Shown here: positions 8,520-17,298 of the stretch, in pieces
How the letters are laid out: each line of letters starts with the position of its first letter
Position numbering within the stretch: the first letter of the stretch is position 1
Assembly: GCF_020010905.1 (NCBI RefSeq)
Contig: NZ_JAGJBY010000002.1
Span: 558,001-622,000, forward strand
From: Streptomyces acidiscabies
GTDB taxonomy: Bacteria; Actinomycetota; Actinomycetes; Streptomycetales; Streptomycetaceae
Length of the DNA: 64,000 nucleotides
Direction of reading: 5' to 3'
The notes under the pieces: model-generated
What the model was told of the DNA's origin: nothing
Databases searched by the model: none
What the model saw: only the letters and a program-made list of their open reading frames with translations
Position numbers and translations under genes: made by a program

Positions 8520-10070
8520 ATGCGATCTGTTCGCATGCGGATCATCGCGGCGCTCGCCGTACTGGCCGCTGTCGGCGTGGGCGGCTGGCAGTTGCTGCCG
8601 TCGGACAGTGGCGACGGCAAGGCCATCGTGGTCGGCACCACCGACACGGTCACGTCCCTCGACCCGGCGGGCTCGTACGACTCGGGCTCCTGGGCGCTGT
8701 ACAGCAACGTCTACCAGTCGCTGCTGACGTTCGCGCCGGGCGGCGTCCAGCCCGTCCCGGACGCGGCCAAGAGCTGCGCCTTCCAGGGCGGCGGGCTGAC
8801 GACGTACCAGTGCGAGCTGCGCGACGACCTCAAGTTCCCGAGCGGGCGCAAGGTCACGCCGAAGGACGTCAAGTACTCGATCGACCGCATCAAGAAGATC
8901 AACTCTCCGGTCGGCCCCCAGCCGCTGCTGTCCACCCTCAAGTCGGTCGACACGGAGGGCGACACCGTCACCTTCCACCTGTCGTCCGCCGACGCGACGT
9001 TCCCGTTCAAGCTGGCGACCGGCGTCGGCTCGATCGTCGACAGCACCAAGTACCCCGAGAACAAGCTCCGTACGGACGACGGTGTCGACGGCACCGGCCC
9101 GTACACGATCACCGGGTACACCAAGGACGAGCGGGTCGACCTCAAGCCCAACGCCGACTACAAGGGCGCCTTCAAGCCCGGCGAGCCCGTCGAGCTGAAG
9201 TACTACAAGGACTCCGCGCAGCTGGAGAGCGCCTGGCAGGCGAAGGCCGTCTCCGTCGCCACCCGGCAGCTCCCGCCGAAGATGCTCGCCTCCCTCAACG
9301 CCAGCGACCCGAACCAGCGGGTCACCGAGGCGGAGAGCTCCGAGACGCGCAACCTGTACTTCAACACCCGCGCCGGTTCCCCGCTGCACGACGCACGCGT
9401 GCGCAGGGCCGCCGCCTGGCTGATCAACCGCGAACAGCTCGCGACGACCGTGTACGACGGCACCGTCGACCCGCTGTACTCGCTGATCCCGACCGGCATC
9501 ACCGGCCACGCCACGTCGTTCTTCGACGCCTACCCCAAGCCGGACGTCGACAAAGCCAAGGACCTCCTGAAGGCCGCCGGCGTCTCCCTGCCCGTCACGA
9601 TCACCTACGGCTACGGCAAGCGGGGCGTCGCCGAGCAGGAGACCGCCGCGGTGAAGGCCCAGCTCGAAGCGGGCGGCCTGTTCAAGGTGGACGTCAAGGG
9701 CTACGAGTGGAGCGACTTCCAGAAGGAGTGGGCCACCGGCAAGCTCGACGCGTACCCCGTCGGCTGGGTCGCCGACTACCCGGACGCCGACACCTTCGCC
9801 GCGCCCCTCGTCGGCAGCGACTCCACGATGAACACCGGCTACAGCAGCAAGGCCGTCGACAAGCTCATCCTCGACAGCCAGCAGTACGCCGACCGCAGCC
9901 GCGTCTCCGACGACTTCCGCCGCCTCCAGGACGACGTCGCCGAGGACGCGCCCGTCATCCCGCTGTGGCAGCGCAAGGAGTACGTCGTCGCCACGGAGGA
10001 CGTCGGCGGCAGCCAGTACCTCGCGGACGGCAACGGCGTGTTCCGGCTGTGGAGCCTCAACTGGATCTAG
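8520..10070 (+). CDS. ABC transporter solute-binding protein, peptide/nickel family (SBP_bac_5)
   Basis: A 516-residue extracytoplasmic binding protein of the DppA/OppA family: an N-terminal hydrophobic segment (residues 8-24), then GTTDTVTSLDPAGSYDSGSW, the family's opening strand, YQSLLTFAPGG, LRDDLKFPSGRKVTPKDVKYSI and the late AYPVGWVADYPDADTF. No lipobox cysteine follows the signal segment, so it may be held by an uncleaved helix. No permease or ATPase genes are adjacent, so it is an orphan binding protein. Its 197-base upstream gap presumably holds its promoter; a GGAGG-like site lies 10-15 bases before the ATG. Confidence 0.88.
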   Translation: MRSVRMRIIAALAVLAAVGVGGWQLLPSDSGDGKAIVVGTTDTVTSLDPAGSYDSGSWALYSNVYQSLLTFAPGGVQPVPDAAKSCAFQGGGLTTYQCELRDDLKFPSGRKVTPKDVKYSIDRIKKINSPVGPQPLLSTLKSVDTEGDTVTFHLSSADATFPFKLATGVGSIVDSTKYPENKLRTDDGVDGTGPYTITGYTKDERVDLKPNADYKGAFKPGEPVELKYYKDSAQLESAWQAKAVSVATRQLPPKMLASLNASDPNQRVTEAESSETRNLYFNTRAGSPLHDARVRRAAAWLINREQLATTVYDGTVDPLYSLIPTGITGHATSFFDAYPKPDVDKAKDLLKAAGVSLPVTITYGYGKRGVAEQETAAVKAQLEAGGLFKVDVKGYEWSDFQKEWATGKLDAYPVGWVADYPDADTFAAPLVGSDSTMNTGYSSKAVDKLILDSQQYADRSRVSDDFRRLQDDVAEDAPVIPLWQRKEYVVATEDVGGSQYLADGNGVFRLWSLNWI

Positions 10071-10116
10071 GTCCGCCAGATTTGGTACGGCCGGATCCGG
10101 TACGGCTGGATCTCGT

Positions 10117-10146
10117 ACGGCACCTCGGGAACTCCCGGGGTGCCGT
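10117..10146. terminator. bidirectional hairpin terminator
   Basis: A 14-bp stem (10117-10130 with 10133-10146, one G-T wobble) closed over two bases lies between the stop of the solute-binding protein and that of the convergent sensor kinase. It lacks a T-run, as is common in Streptomyces. Confidence 0.65.
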
Positions 10147-10154
10147 CGCCCGTT

Positions 10155-11597
10155 TCAGGAGCAACCAGGACGCTCGGGCAGCTCCACCGTCGCCGTCAGC
10201 CCCTCCCCGGGCGCCGTACGGACGCTGATCGTGCCGTTGTGGGACTCCACCGCCCGCTGGACGATCGCGAGCCCGAGGCCGCTGCCCGCCGCGCTGCCGG
10301 TGCGGAAGAAGCGGTCGAAGACGCGCGAGGCGTTCTCGGCGCTCAGCCCCGGCCCCTTGTCGGCGACGGTCAGGGTGATCCGGTCGCCCGCGCGCCGCGC
10401 CGAGAGGTGCACGGGAACGTCGGCGGGCGTGTGGGTGCGGACGTTGGCGACGAGGTTGCCGAGGATCTGCCGCAGCCCCGACTCGTCGGCCTGGAGCAGC
10501 AGGGTGCCCGAGGCGTCCACGGTGACCGGGCGGGCCGGCTGCTGGGCGCGCAGGTCCTGCGCCGCGTCCCGCACCAGACGCGTGACGTCGACGGACCGCA
10601 GCCGCAGCTCCGGGTGCTGGTCGAGGCGGGCCAGCGTGAGGAGTTCGTCCACCAGCCGCCCCATCCGGTCGACCTCGGCGTTCATCCGGTCCCAGGCGCG
10701 CCGCCGCTCCTCCTCCTCGCGCAGCATCCCCTTGTCGTACAGCTGGAGGTAGCCCCGGATCGCCGCCAGCGGGGTGCGCAGTTCGTGCGAGGCGTCCGCG
10801 ACGAACGACCGGAGCTGGGCGGCGCTGCGCTCGCGCGTGCGGTACGCGGTCTCCACCTGGTGCAGCATCGAGTTCAGCGCGAGGCGCAGTTGCTCGACCT
10901 CCTGCGTGGCCTCGCAGTTGGACGGCACCCGGCGCGTCAGATCGCCCTCCGCGATCGCCGACGACGTCTCCACCATGTCCTCAAGGGGCCGCATCCGCCG
11001 TCGCACGTTGAACAGCGTCAGACACGCCAGCAGCGCCAGCAGCAGCGTCCCGACGGTGACATCGGCTCGCAGCGCCTTCGCCATCCCCTTGTGCAGGCCG
11101 TCGGTGGAGGTCGCCATCAGGACGTACGTACCGTCCCTCAGGCGCGTCGCCGTCGCCCGGTAGGGGGCGCCGTGCAGGTCGACGTCCTGCGGGGAGCTGT
11201 GCCGTACGAGACCGGCGGGCGAGCCGACCGCCTTCGCGATGCCCTTCTGCGCCTCGGTCGGCTGGATGCCGAACAGCGGCAGCGCCGTCCCCTTGGCGTC
11301 GACGGCGGCGAACACCGAGTCCGGCGTGGCCTGTTCGCGTTCCGCCTCGGGGAGCACCTGGTCGCTGATGAACGCGAGCACGGTCAGCGAGTCGACGTCC
11401 CGCAGGGTGAGCCGCGAACTCTCCAGCGAGGAGCGGGTCTTGGTCAGCCCGGAGTCGATCTGGTCGATCAGGTAGTGCCGCATCGCCATCAGGCTCACGG
11501 CCGTTGCCGCCGTGATGCCGAGTGCGAGCAGTGCGACGTTCGCCAGTGTCAGCTTCACCCGCAGGGAGCGCATCGCCCACGCGCGCGGGATGCCCAT
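10155..11597 (-). CDS. sensor histidine kinase (OmpR/EnvZ type)
   Basis: A 480-residue membrane kinase. Transmembrane helix 1 is at about residues 17-40, a sensory region of roughly 110 residues follows, and helix 2 (VGTLLLALLACLTLF) leads into a HAMP segment. The phosphoacceptor histidine lies in FVADASHELRTPLAA, and the ATPase domain has N (GNLVANVRTHT), G1 (VADKGPGL) and G2 (GSGLGLAIV) boxes. Its ATG shares one base with the regulator's TGA (TGATG at 11595-11599), so the pair is translationally coupled. The divergent MMPL exporter is the obvious candidate target. The stimulus is unknown. Confidence 0.9.
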   Translation of the reverse strand: MGIPRAWAMRSLRVKLTLANVALLALGITAATAVSLMAMRHYLIDQIDSGLTKTRSSLESSRLTLRDVDSLTVLAFISDQVLPEAEREQATPDSVFAAVDAKGTALPLFGIQPTEAQKGIAKAVGSPAGLVRHSSPQDVDLHGAPYRATATRLRDGTYVLMATSTDGLHKGMAKALRADVTVGTLLLALLACLTLFNVRRRMRPLEDMVETSSAIAEGDLTRRVPSNCEATQEVEQLRLALNSMLHQVETAYRTRERSAAQLRSFVADASHELRTPLAAIRGYLQLYDKGMLREEEERRRAWDRMNAEVDRMGRLVDELLTLARLDQHPELRLRSVDVTRLVRDAAQDLRAQQPARPVTVDASGTLLLQADESGLRQILGNLVANVRTHTPADVPVHLSARRAGDRITLTVADKGPGLSAENASRVFDRFFRTGSAAGSGLGLAIVQRAVESHNGTISVRTAPGEGLTATVELPERPGCS

Positions 11598-12286
11598 CAC
11601 GCCAGCCCGTAGCCGACGCCGCGCCGCGTGGTGATCACCGGCGGGCCCAGGGCGGCCAGTTTGCGCCGCAGATAGCTGATGTACGTCTCGACGACCGTCG
11701 ATTCGGGCGGCGTGTGTTCGTACTGCCAGACGTGGCGCAGGAGTTGCTCCTTGGGGACGACCCGGCCGCCGTTGCGCACCAGGAACCGCAGCAGCGCGTA
11801 CTCCGTCGGCGTCAGCTCCACCGTGCGCCCCGCGCGGTGCACGCTGTACGTCGTCTCGTCCAGCTCCAGGTCGCCGTAGCGCAGGGGCGGGCGCTGCGGC
11901 AGGACGTCGGCCGCGCGCGTGCGCCGGAGCACCGCGCCGATGCGCGCGACGACGACGTCGATGTCGAACGGCTTGGTGATGTAGTCGTCGCCGAAGCCGA
12001 GCGCGCCCACGATCTCGGCGGGCGAGTCCCGCGCGGTCAGGAACACGATCGCCAGGTCGGCGCGCCGGGTGCGCAGTTCGCGGCCGAGGGCGCGGCCGTC
12101 GCCGTCCGGGAGGATCACGTCGAGGAGCGCCACGTCGGGACGGGTGCGTCCGACGAGCGCGAGCGCCTCGCGCACCGTACCCGCGACCATCACCTCGAAA
12201 CCGTGGAAGCGCAGCGCGATGGCGAGGACGTCCGCGATGCTCGGCTCGTCCTCCACGACCAGCACGGTGCCAGGGGCCGTCGTCAT
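11597..12286 (-). CDS. OmpR-family response regulator
   Basis: A 229-residue regulator with a receiver domain (acidic pair Glu12/Asp13, phosphorylated Asp56 in LLDVILPDGDG, Lys in ITKPFDI) and a winged-helix DNA-binding domain (LTPTEYALLRFLVRNGGRVV...VVETYISYLRRKL). It is the first gene of a two-gene operon with the kinase and starts 164 bases from the divergent MMPL gene, so it may control both. A long antisense-strand extension of the kinase frame through this gene is not coding. Confidence 0.9.
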   Translation of the reverse strand: MTTAPGTVLVVEDEPSIADVLAIALRFHGFEVMVAGTVREALALVGRTRPDVALLDVILPDGDGRALGRELRTRRADLAIVFLTARDSPAEIVGALGFGDDYITKPFDIDVVVARIGAVLRRTRAADVLPQRPPLRYGDLELDETTYSVHRAGRTVELTPTEYALLRFLVRNGGRVVPKEQLLRHVWQYEHTPPESTVVETYISYLRRKLAALGPPVITTRRGVGYGLA

Positions 12287-12450
12287 GTCCCCAGTATCGA
12301 CGGAGACTTGGCCGCCGGCGCGGAGTTGGTCTTTGGAGTTCCTTGAGAGTCATGGCCAGTGGATGTCCAGCCGCGCGTACTCCTGTCGATGCTGTCGGTC
12401 AGGACCTGGGGGACCGACCGAACCGACCGACATGGAAAAGGAGTTGAAGC

Positions 12451-14865
12451 GTGGCGGCATTGGCACGCTGGTGCTATCGGCACCGGCTGGTGGTCCTGTT
12501 GCTGTGGGTGGGGGCACTGTTCGGCATGGGGTTCGCGGCGTCGGCCGCCGGAACCAACTACGCGAACGTCTTCTCGCTACCGGACACGGACTCCAAGAAG
12601 GCGTACGACCTGATGGAGAAGGCGTTCCCCGCACGCGCGGGCGACACCGACACCATCGTGTGGAAGACCGACAGCGGCAGCGTCCGCGACGACGCCGTAC
12701 GGCAGCGGATCGAACCCGCGCTGAAGGAGATCGCGGGGCTGGACGGCGTCGGGGACGTCGCCGGGCCGTACGCGGGCGCGGGCGGGGCGGCGCAGATCAG
12801 CCGCGACGGGAAGATCGCCTACGCGCAGGTGACGTTCACCAAGCAGGCCAACGAAGTACCCAAGGACATCATCCAGAAGGTCGTGGACACCGCTCAGGAG
12901 GCCCGGCAGGACGGCCTGAAGGTCGAGCTGGGGGGACAGGCGATCCTGCGCGTCCAGGAGCCGCCCACGGGCCTCGCCGAGATGGTCGGGCTCGCCGCGG
13001 CGGCGATCGTGCTGTTCCTCGCGTTCGGCTCGTTCTTCGCGATGCTCCTGCCGATCGCCATCGCGATCTTCGGCGTCGGCATGGGCCTGTTCGGCACGCA
13101 GCTCCTCAGCCACACCACCGACATCCCCGACCTGGCGCCCCTGCTGGCCTCCCTGATCGGCCTCGGCGTCGGCATCGACTACGCGCTGTTCATCGTCACC
13201 CGGCACCGCAAGGGCGTCCTGCGCGGGCTCGACCCCGAGGAGTCGGCGGTCACCGCGCTCAACACCTCCGGGCGCGCGGTGCTGTTCGCGGGCGGCACCG
13301 TCTGCATCGCCCTCGCCGGGATGCTCGTCACCAACCTGCGCTTCCTCGACGGCGTCGTCATCGGTACGTCCCTGACGGTCGTCCTCAGCGTCCTCGCCGC
13401 GACGACGCTGCTGCCCGCGCTCCTCGGGTTCCTCGGGCAGCGGGTGCTCAGCCGCAAGCAGCGGCGCCGGCTCGCCGCCTCCGGGCCCGAGCCGGAGACG
13501 ACGAGCGGGCCCGCCGCGCGCTGGTCCGGGCAGGTCCAGCGGCGGCCCCGGTCCATCGCGGCGCTCGCCCTCGCCGTCATGGTCGTCCTCGCGCTGCCGG
13601 TGCTGTCGCTGCGGCTCGGCACGACCGACCAGGGCAACAACGACACGACCACGACGACCCGCCAGGCGTACGACCTCCTCGCGGAGGGCTTCGGGCCCGG
13701 GTTCAACGGGCCGCTCCAGGTCGTCGCCGACGGCGGGGACACGGCCGCGCTGGTGCGGGGCATCGAGGCGACCGAGGGGGTCGCGCGGGTCGCCGCGCTG
13801 CCGCCGTCCGCCGGTGTCACCGTCGTCCAGGTCGTGCCGACCACCTCTCCGCAGTCCCGGGAGACCGACGACCTCATCGACACCCTGCGCGATCGCGTCA
13901 TCCCGCAGGCGGGCGCGCAGGCGCACGTCGGGGGTGTCACGGCCGTCTCCAAGGACTTCGCGACCGTCACCGGCGACCGGCTGCCGCTGTTCGTCGCGAC
14001 GATCATCGGGCTCGGGTTCCTGTTGCTCCTGGTGGCGTTCAGATCGCTGGTTGTGCCGCTGACGGCGGCCCTCATGAACCTCATCGCCGCGGCGGCCTCG
14101 TTCGGCGTCCTGGTGGCGATCTTCCAGTGGGGCTGGGGGCTTGAGCTGCTCGGCCTCGGCAAGGAGGGGCCCATCAACGCCTTCCTGCCGGTCATCATGC
14201 TGTCCCTGCTGTTCGGGCTCTCCATGGACTACCAGGTCTTCCTCGTCAGCCGTATGCACGAGGAGTGGGTCCACACCCGCGACAACGCGCGCGCGGTACG
14301 CGTCGGCCTCGCGGAGACGTCCCGCGTCATCAACTCCGCCGCGCTGATCATGGTGTGCGTGTTCCTCGCGTTCGTCCTGAGCGGGGACTCCGGGGCGGCG
14401 ATGGCGGGCGTCGGGCTCGCGGTCGCGGTCGCCCTGGACGCGTTCATCCTGCGCACGGCGCTGGTCCCGGCGGCGATGCACCTCTTGGGTACGTCGAACT
14501 GGTGGCTTCCGGCGTGGCTGGAGAAGCGGCTGCCGCACTTGGCGGTGGAGCCCCAGGAAGAGGCGTCGCCCGTCGCTTCCGACGGCCCCGCCTCCGCGGT
14601 CCACGGCTTCGTCCGCGACCCGGAGGGAGCCCCGGTCGCCGACGCCGCGGTCACCCTCCTCTCCTCAGGAGGAGGCCGTCAGCTCGACCACGTGGTCACC
14701 CTCGCGGACGGCTCCTACATCCTGTCGGTCCCGACCCCGGGCACGTACCTCCTGGCGGTCACCGCACCCGCGTACGGCTCGTCCGCACGGCACGTGAACG
14801 TGGGGGAGGGGCCGGTGGTGCAGGACGTGGAGCTGCGGGAGGGGGAGGTGGACGCGGTCAGTTAG
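12451..14865 (+). CDS. MMPL-family transporter with C-terminal carboxypeptidase-regulatory-like domain
   Basis: An 804-residue RND-type transporter with two MMPL repeats, each with a first helix, a soluble extracytoplasmic region and a five-helix bundle (about residues 170-350 and 510-690). The bundle holds GLGVGIDYALFI and LLFGLSMDYQVFLVSR, the Asp-Tyr pairs of the proton relay. After the last helix, residues about 710-804 add a beta-sandwich-like segment (GFVRDPEGAPVADAAVTLL...DGSYILSVPTPGTYLLAVTAPAY), which resembles a carboxypeptidase-regulatory/SpaA-type domain and would lie on the cytoplasmic side unless an extra helix is missed. A GGAG site precedes the GTG start. It is divergent from a two-component pair. 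Confidence 0.87.
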   Translation: MAALARWCYRHRLVVLLLWVGALFGMGFAASAAGTNYANVFSLPDTDSKKAYDLMEKAFPARAGDTDTIVWKTDSGSVRDDAVRQRIEPALKEIAGLDGVGDVAGPYAGAGGAAQISRDGKIAYAQVTFTKQANEVPKDIIQKVVDTAQEARQDGLKVELGGQAILRVQEPPTGLAEMVGLAAAAIVLFLAFGSFFAMLLPIAIAIFGVGMGLFGTQLLSHTTDIPDLAPLLASLIGLGVGIDYALFIVTRHRKGVLRGLDPEESAVTALNTSGRAVLFAGGTVCIALAGMLVTNLRFLDGVVIGTSLTVVLSVLAATTLLPALLGFLGQRVLSRKQRRRLAASGPEPETTSGPAARWSGQVQRRPRSIAALALAVMVVLALPVLSLRLGTTDQGNNDTTTTTRQAYDLLAEGFGPGFNGPLQVVADGGDTAALVRGIEATEGVARVAALPPSAGVTVVQVVPTTSPQSRETDDLIDTLRDRVIPQAGAQAHVGGVTAVSKDFATVTGDRLPLFVATIIGLGFLLLLVAFRSLVVPLTAALMNLIAAAASFGVLVAIFQWGWGLELLGLGKEGPINAFLPVIMLSLLFGLSMDYQVFLVSRMHEEWVHTRDNARAVRVGLAETSRVINSAALIMVCVFLAFVLSGDSGAAMAGVGLAVAVALDAFILRTALVPAAMHLLGTSNWWLPAWLEKRLPHLAVEPQEEASPVASDGPASAVHGFVRDPEGAPVADAAVTLLSSGGGRQLDHVVTLADGSYILSVPTPGTYLLAVTAPAYGSSARHVNVGEGPVVQDVELREGEVDAVS

Positions 14866-15473
14866 CCCTTGGGCTGCCCGTACTTGATGATCTGGGCCAC
14901 GTCGAGAGTCACTTCGGCGCCGATCGAGTCGGGCAGCGTGACCGTCTCGCCGGGGGCGTGTACGCGGTGGCTGCCGTACTCGTCCCCGGAGGGCTCGGTC
15001 AGGACGTGGAGCCGCTGGTGCTTGCGGTCGACGACGACGTACACGGGCACCTTGGCCTCGGCGTAGGCGCGGACCTTGGTCTTGAGGTCGTCCCTCCAGT
15101 TCCCGGAGGTGACCTCCAGGACGAGGCGGAAGCAGACCGGGTCGTACGCGTTCTTCTCGATGAGGTGATCGTCGATGTCGGCGTCCACGATCACCAGATC
15201 CGGGATGACGTAGTCCTCGGCGGCGTTGGGCAGCCAGAGGCCCATGCCCTGGTGAACCTCCGAGTCACCGTCGTCCAGTCCGGCTGCGATGAACGGACGC
15301 ATCAGCTTGGTCAGCGTGCGTGAGTGACCAGAGTCCGGTGAGGGGGTCACGAGGAGATGGCCTCCAATGATCTCGACGCGATAGCCCGGATGACGTTCCA
15401 TGATCTCGTCGGCAATGACCGCGAGGGAGAACGGCTCGTCGTCGAAAGGCTGCTCGACGGATGCTGCGGACAT
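14862..15473 (-). CDS. Uma2-family (DUF820) putative endonuclease-fold protein
   Basis: A 203-residue protein with the PD-(D/E)xK-like core of Uma2 proteins: IPDLVIVDADI, RLVLEVTSGNWRDDLKTKVRAYAEAKVPVYVVVD. Start 15473 is favoured because GGGAGG lies seven bases before this ATG; an ATG 36 bases upstream is weaker. Members of the family are abundant in Streptomyces and cyanobacteria and mostly uncharacterised; nuclease activity is inferred from the fold only. Its stop codon overlaps the stop of the convergent MMPL gene (TTA/TAG at 14862-14865). Confidence 0.82.
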   Translation of the reverse strand: MSAASVEQPFDDEPFSLAVIADEIMERHPGYRVEIIGGHLLVTPSPDSGHSRTLTKLMRPFIAAGLDDGDSEVHQGMGLWLPNAAEDYVIPDLVIVDADIDDHLIEKNAYDPVCFRLVLEVTSGNWRDDLKTKVRAYAEAKVPVYVVVDRKHQRLHVLTEPSGDEYGSHRVHAPGETVTLPDSIGAEVTLDVAQIIKYGQPKG

Positions 15474-15561
15474 CACGTGCCTCCCATGGGCTGGTGTCGA
15501 GGGCATCATCGTAGACAGACGGCGTCCCCGATGTCCGAATGAGTTACTTGATCAAAAGTGA

Positions 15562-16299
15562 TCATTTGTCGCTCCCCTTCGCTCCCGGGTCCGGCAGCAT
15601 CCTCGTCATCCCCGGCAGGAAGTCCGTGAACAGTTCGTGTACCTCTCGCACCAGGGGGCGCAGGACGCGGAAGCGGGACAGGGCCACTCCGCGTGCGGTG
15701 AGGCGGGCTCCCCGTTCCGCCAGGCGGTAGCTGCGTTCTCTGTTCGGGGTGCGGTCGAAGATCCAGTAGAGGACCAGGCCCATCTGGGAGAGCCACATCA
15801 GCTCGGGGAGGACGTCCTTCAGGTCGTCCGCGACCTTGGTTTTTGTGGCGCCTCGCAGGATTTCCCGGTGGACCGAGATCGCCTCCTCGCGCGCGTGCTC
15901 CGATTCCGGGGAGAAGGGGCTCAAGGGGCTGTCGGGGTCCGCCGCGTTCTTGAAGAACTGGACCGCGAACTCGTGGTACGGCGTCGCCAGGTCGAGCCAC
16001 AGGCGCAGGACCCCGGCGAGGCGGGCCTCGAAGTCGGTCTCGCGGGCGAGGAGGGGGCGGACGGCTGCGCGGTGCTCGGCGGCGAGGCGGTCGTAGAACC
16101 CCTGGATGAGATGTTCCTTGCCGGCGAAGTAGTAGTACGCGTTGCCGACGGAGACCCCCGCCTCCTGGGCGATGGCCCGCATGGTCGTCTTGTCGTACCC
16201 GCGCTCCTGGAAGAGCCGCATGGCGGTCTCCAGGATGAGCGCGCGGGTCTGCTCGGACTTGCTGGGAGCTGCGGCGGGGCTGTCGTTGTTCGCGGACAC
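15562..16299 (-). CDS. TetR-family transcriptional regulator
   Basis: A 245-residue repressor-type protein. Residues about 17-62 form the TetR helix-turn-helix (RALILETAMRLFQERGYDKTTMRAIAQEAGVSVGNAYYYF, shown here only for recognition; key positions are Thr38-Tyr56). The C-terminal ligand domain resembles the TetR_C family with LWLDLATPYHEF. The GTG at 16299 is the natural start; the frame further upstream is antisense to the DCC gene. It is the last gene of a run of three on the minus strand, and the two palindromes at 17221-17279 before that run are good candidates for its own operators. Confidence 0.85.
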   Translation of the reverse strand: MSANNDSPAAAPSKSEQTRALILETAMRLFQERGYDKTTMRAIAQEAGVSVGNAYYYFAGKEHLIQGFYDRLAAEHRAAVRPLLARETDFEARLAGVLRLWLDLATPYHEFAVQFFKNAADPDSPLSPFSPESEHAREEAISVHREILRGATKTKVADDLKDVLPELMWLSQMGLVLYWIFDRTPNRERSYRLAERGARLTARGVALSRFRVLRPLVREVHELFTDFLPGMTRMLPDPGAKGSDK

Positions 16300-16309
16300 G
16301 GTCGCGAGC

Positions 16310-16795
16310 CTAACCAGTGGAGCAGGAGCCGCTGTCACAGGCGTACTCCCACCCGCGCGCGGGGTCGTAGGCCCACCCGTCGTCCCGCGCGTACGTGTCA
16401 CCACCCCACCCGGCCTCCCGGAGCTTCGCCGCCGCGAGCAGCGCGCCCCGCGCGAGCCGCGCACCGGACGGCGTGCTGAGCCGGTGCGCGAGGGGCCGGT
16501 GCTCGCGCAGCGCCCACAGGACGACGACCCAGGCGTCGGCGCCCCGGTAGAGCTGGCCGCTGTCGCCGACGACGGTGATCTCGGTGAGCGTGAGCCCGTG
16601 GTCGAGGCCGGGGAAGAGGGCGTGGGCGGCGTCGGAGGCGGCCGGTACGAGGTCCAGCGGGACGAGTTTGGGCTGGCGGGCCAGCCAGGCGCTGAGCGTG
16701 CGGCACAGGCCGCACTCCGCGTCGTACAGGACGGTCAGCCGGCGGACCGGGACGCGCGCGGCGTCCCGGTCGGCGGCGACGGTCTCGCCGGTCAT
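16310..16795 (-). CDS. DCC-family thiol-disulfide oxidoreductase-like protein (DUF393)
   Basis: A 161-residue protein with the DCC signature near its N-terminus, VLYDAECGLCRTLSAWL, giving a CxxC thioredoxin-like active site at about residues 30-33. The C-terminus has a second cysteine pair (CDSGSCSTG), possibly metal-binding. The start at 16795 forms an ATGA overlap with the upstream membrane protein gene; a longer in-frame start would extend into that gene. Family function is poorly defined, often membrane-associated redox. The coupling to a four-helix membrane protein suggests a shared membrane task. Confidence 0.8.
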   Translation of the reverse strand: MTGETVAADRDAARVPVRRLTVLYDAECGLCRTLSAWLARQPKLVPLDLVPAASDAAHALFPGLDHGLTLTEITVVGDSGQLYRGADAWVVVLWALREHRPLAHRLSTPSGARLARGALLAAAKLREAGWGGDTYARDDGWAYDPARGWEYACDSGSCSTG

Positions 16796-17205
16796 GCCTG
16801 GGCCGGCTTCGTCGGCGCGACCCACGCGCGCGGGGCGACCGGCGGCACGTCCTCGCGCTCCAGCATGCCCCGGCGCCGTATGCGGCTCAGGACGTACACG
16901 TTGCCCAGGTGCATCGCGCCGAGGACCAGCAGGACCACGCCGAGCTTCGTCGACAGGGCCTCGAAGATCTCGCGGGTGTTCGACAGGGCCTCGTCGCCGC
17001 TCAGGTAGAGGGCGACGAAGCCCAGGTTCACGAGGTAGAAGCCGACCACCAGGAGGTGGTTCACCGCGTCGGCGAGCTTCTCGTCGCCGCGCAGGACGTC
17101 CGCGAGGAAGATGCGGCCGTTGCGGCTGAGGGTCCGGGCGACCCAGATGGTCAGCGCGATGCTGACGGCCAGGTAGACGACGTAGGCGATGACCGTGCGG
17201 TCCAT
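16792..17205 (-). CDS. membrane protein of unknown function, three or four helices
   Basis: A 137-residue hydrophobic protein with helices at about residues 5-22, 47-67 and 85-106, and a basic C-terminal tail with RIRRRGML. I do not recognise a defined family; similar proteins occur in other Streptomyces beside DCC-family genes. It is the first gene after two 14-base palindromes and overlaps the DCC gene by four bases, so it and the DCC protein are made together. The distal TetR gene likely controls the operon. Confidence 0.7.
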   Translation of the reverse strand: MDRTVIAYVVYLAVSIALTIWVARTLSRNGRIFLADVLRGDEKLADAVNHLLVVGFYLVNLGFVALYLSGDEALSNTREIFEALSTKLGVVLLVLGAMHLGNVYVLSRIRRRGMLEREDVPPVAPRAWVAPTKPAQA

Positions 17206-17220
17206 GTCCCCACCACTTTC

Positions 17221-17279
17221 TTGAACACGTTCAAAAGTCTGTCACGGGTGACTGTAGACCTGTTTTTGAACGTGTTCAA
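17221..17279. promoter_or_regulatory. pair of TetR-type operators
   Basis: Two 14-base inverted repeats, TTGAACACGTTCAA (17221-17234) and TTGAACGTGTTCAA (17266-17279), are reverse complements of each other, with half-sites TTGAAC/GTTCAA around a 2-base centre. They are 45 bases apart, just upstream of the membrane/DCC/TetR operon (start 17205) and just after the stop of the VOC gene. The arrangement fits autorepression by the TetR protein encoded at 15562-16299. Confidence 0.7.
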
Positions 17280-17298
17280 CATGGATGGGCCCAGGGTT

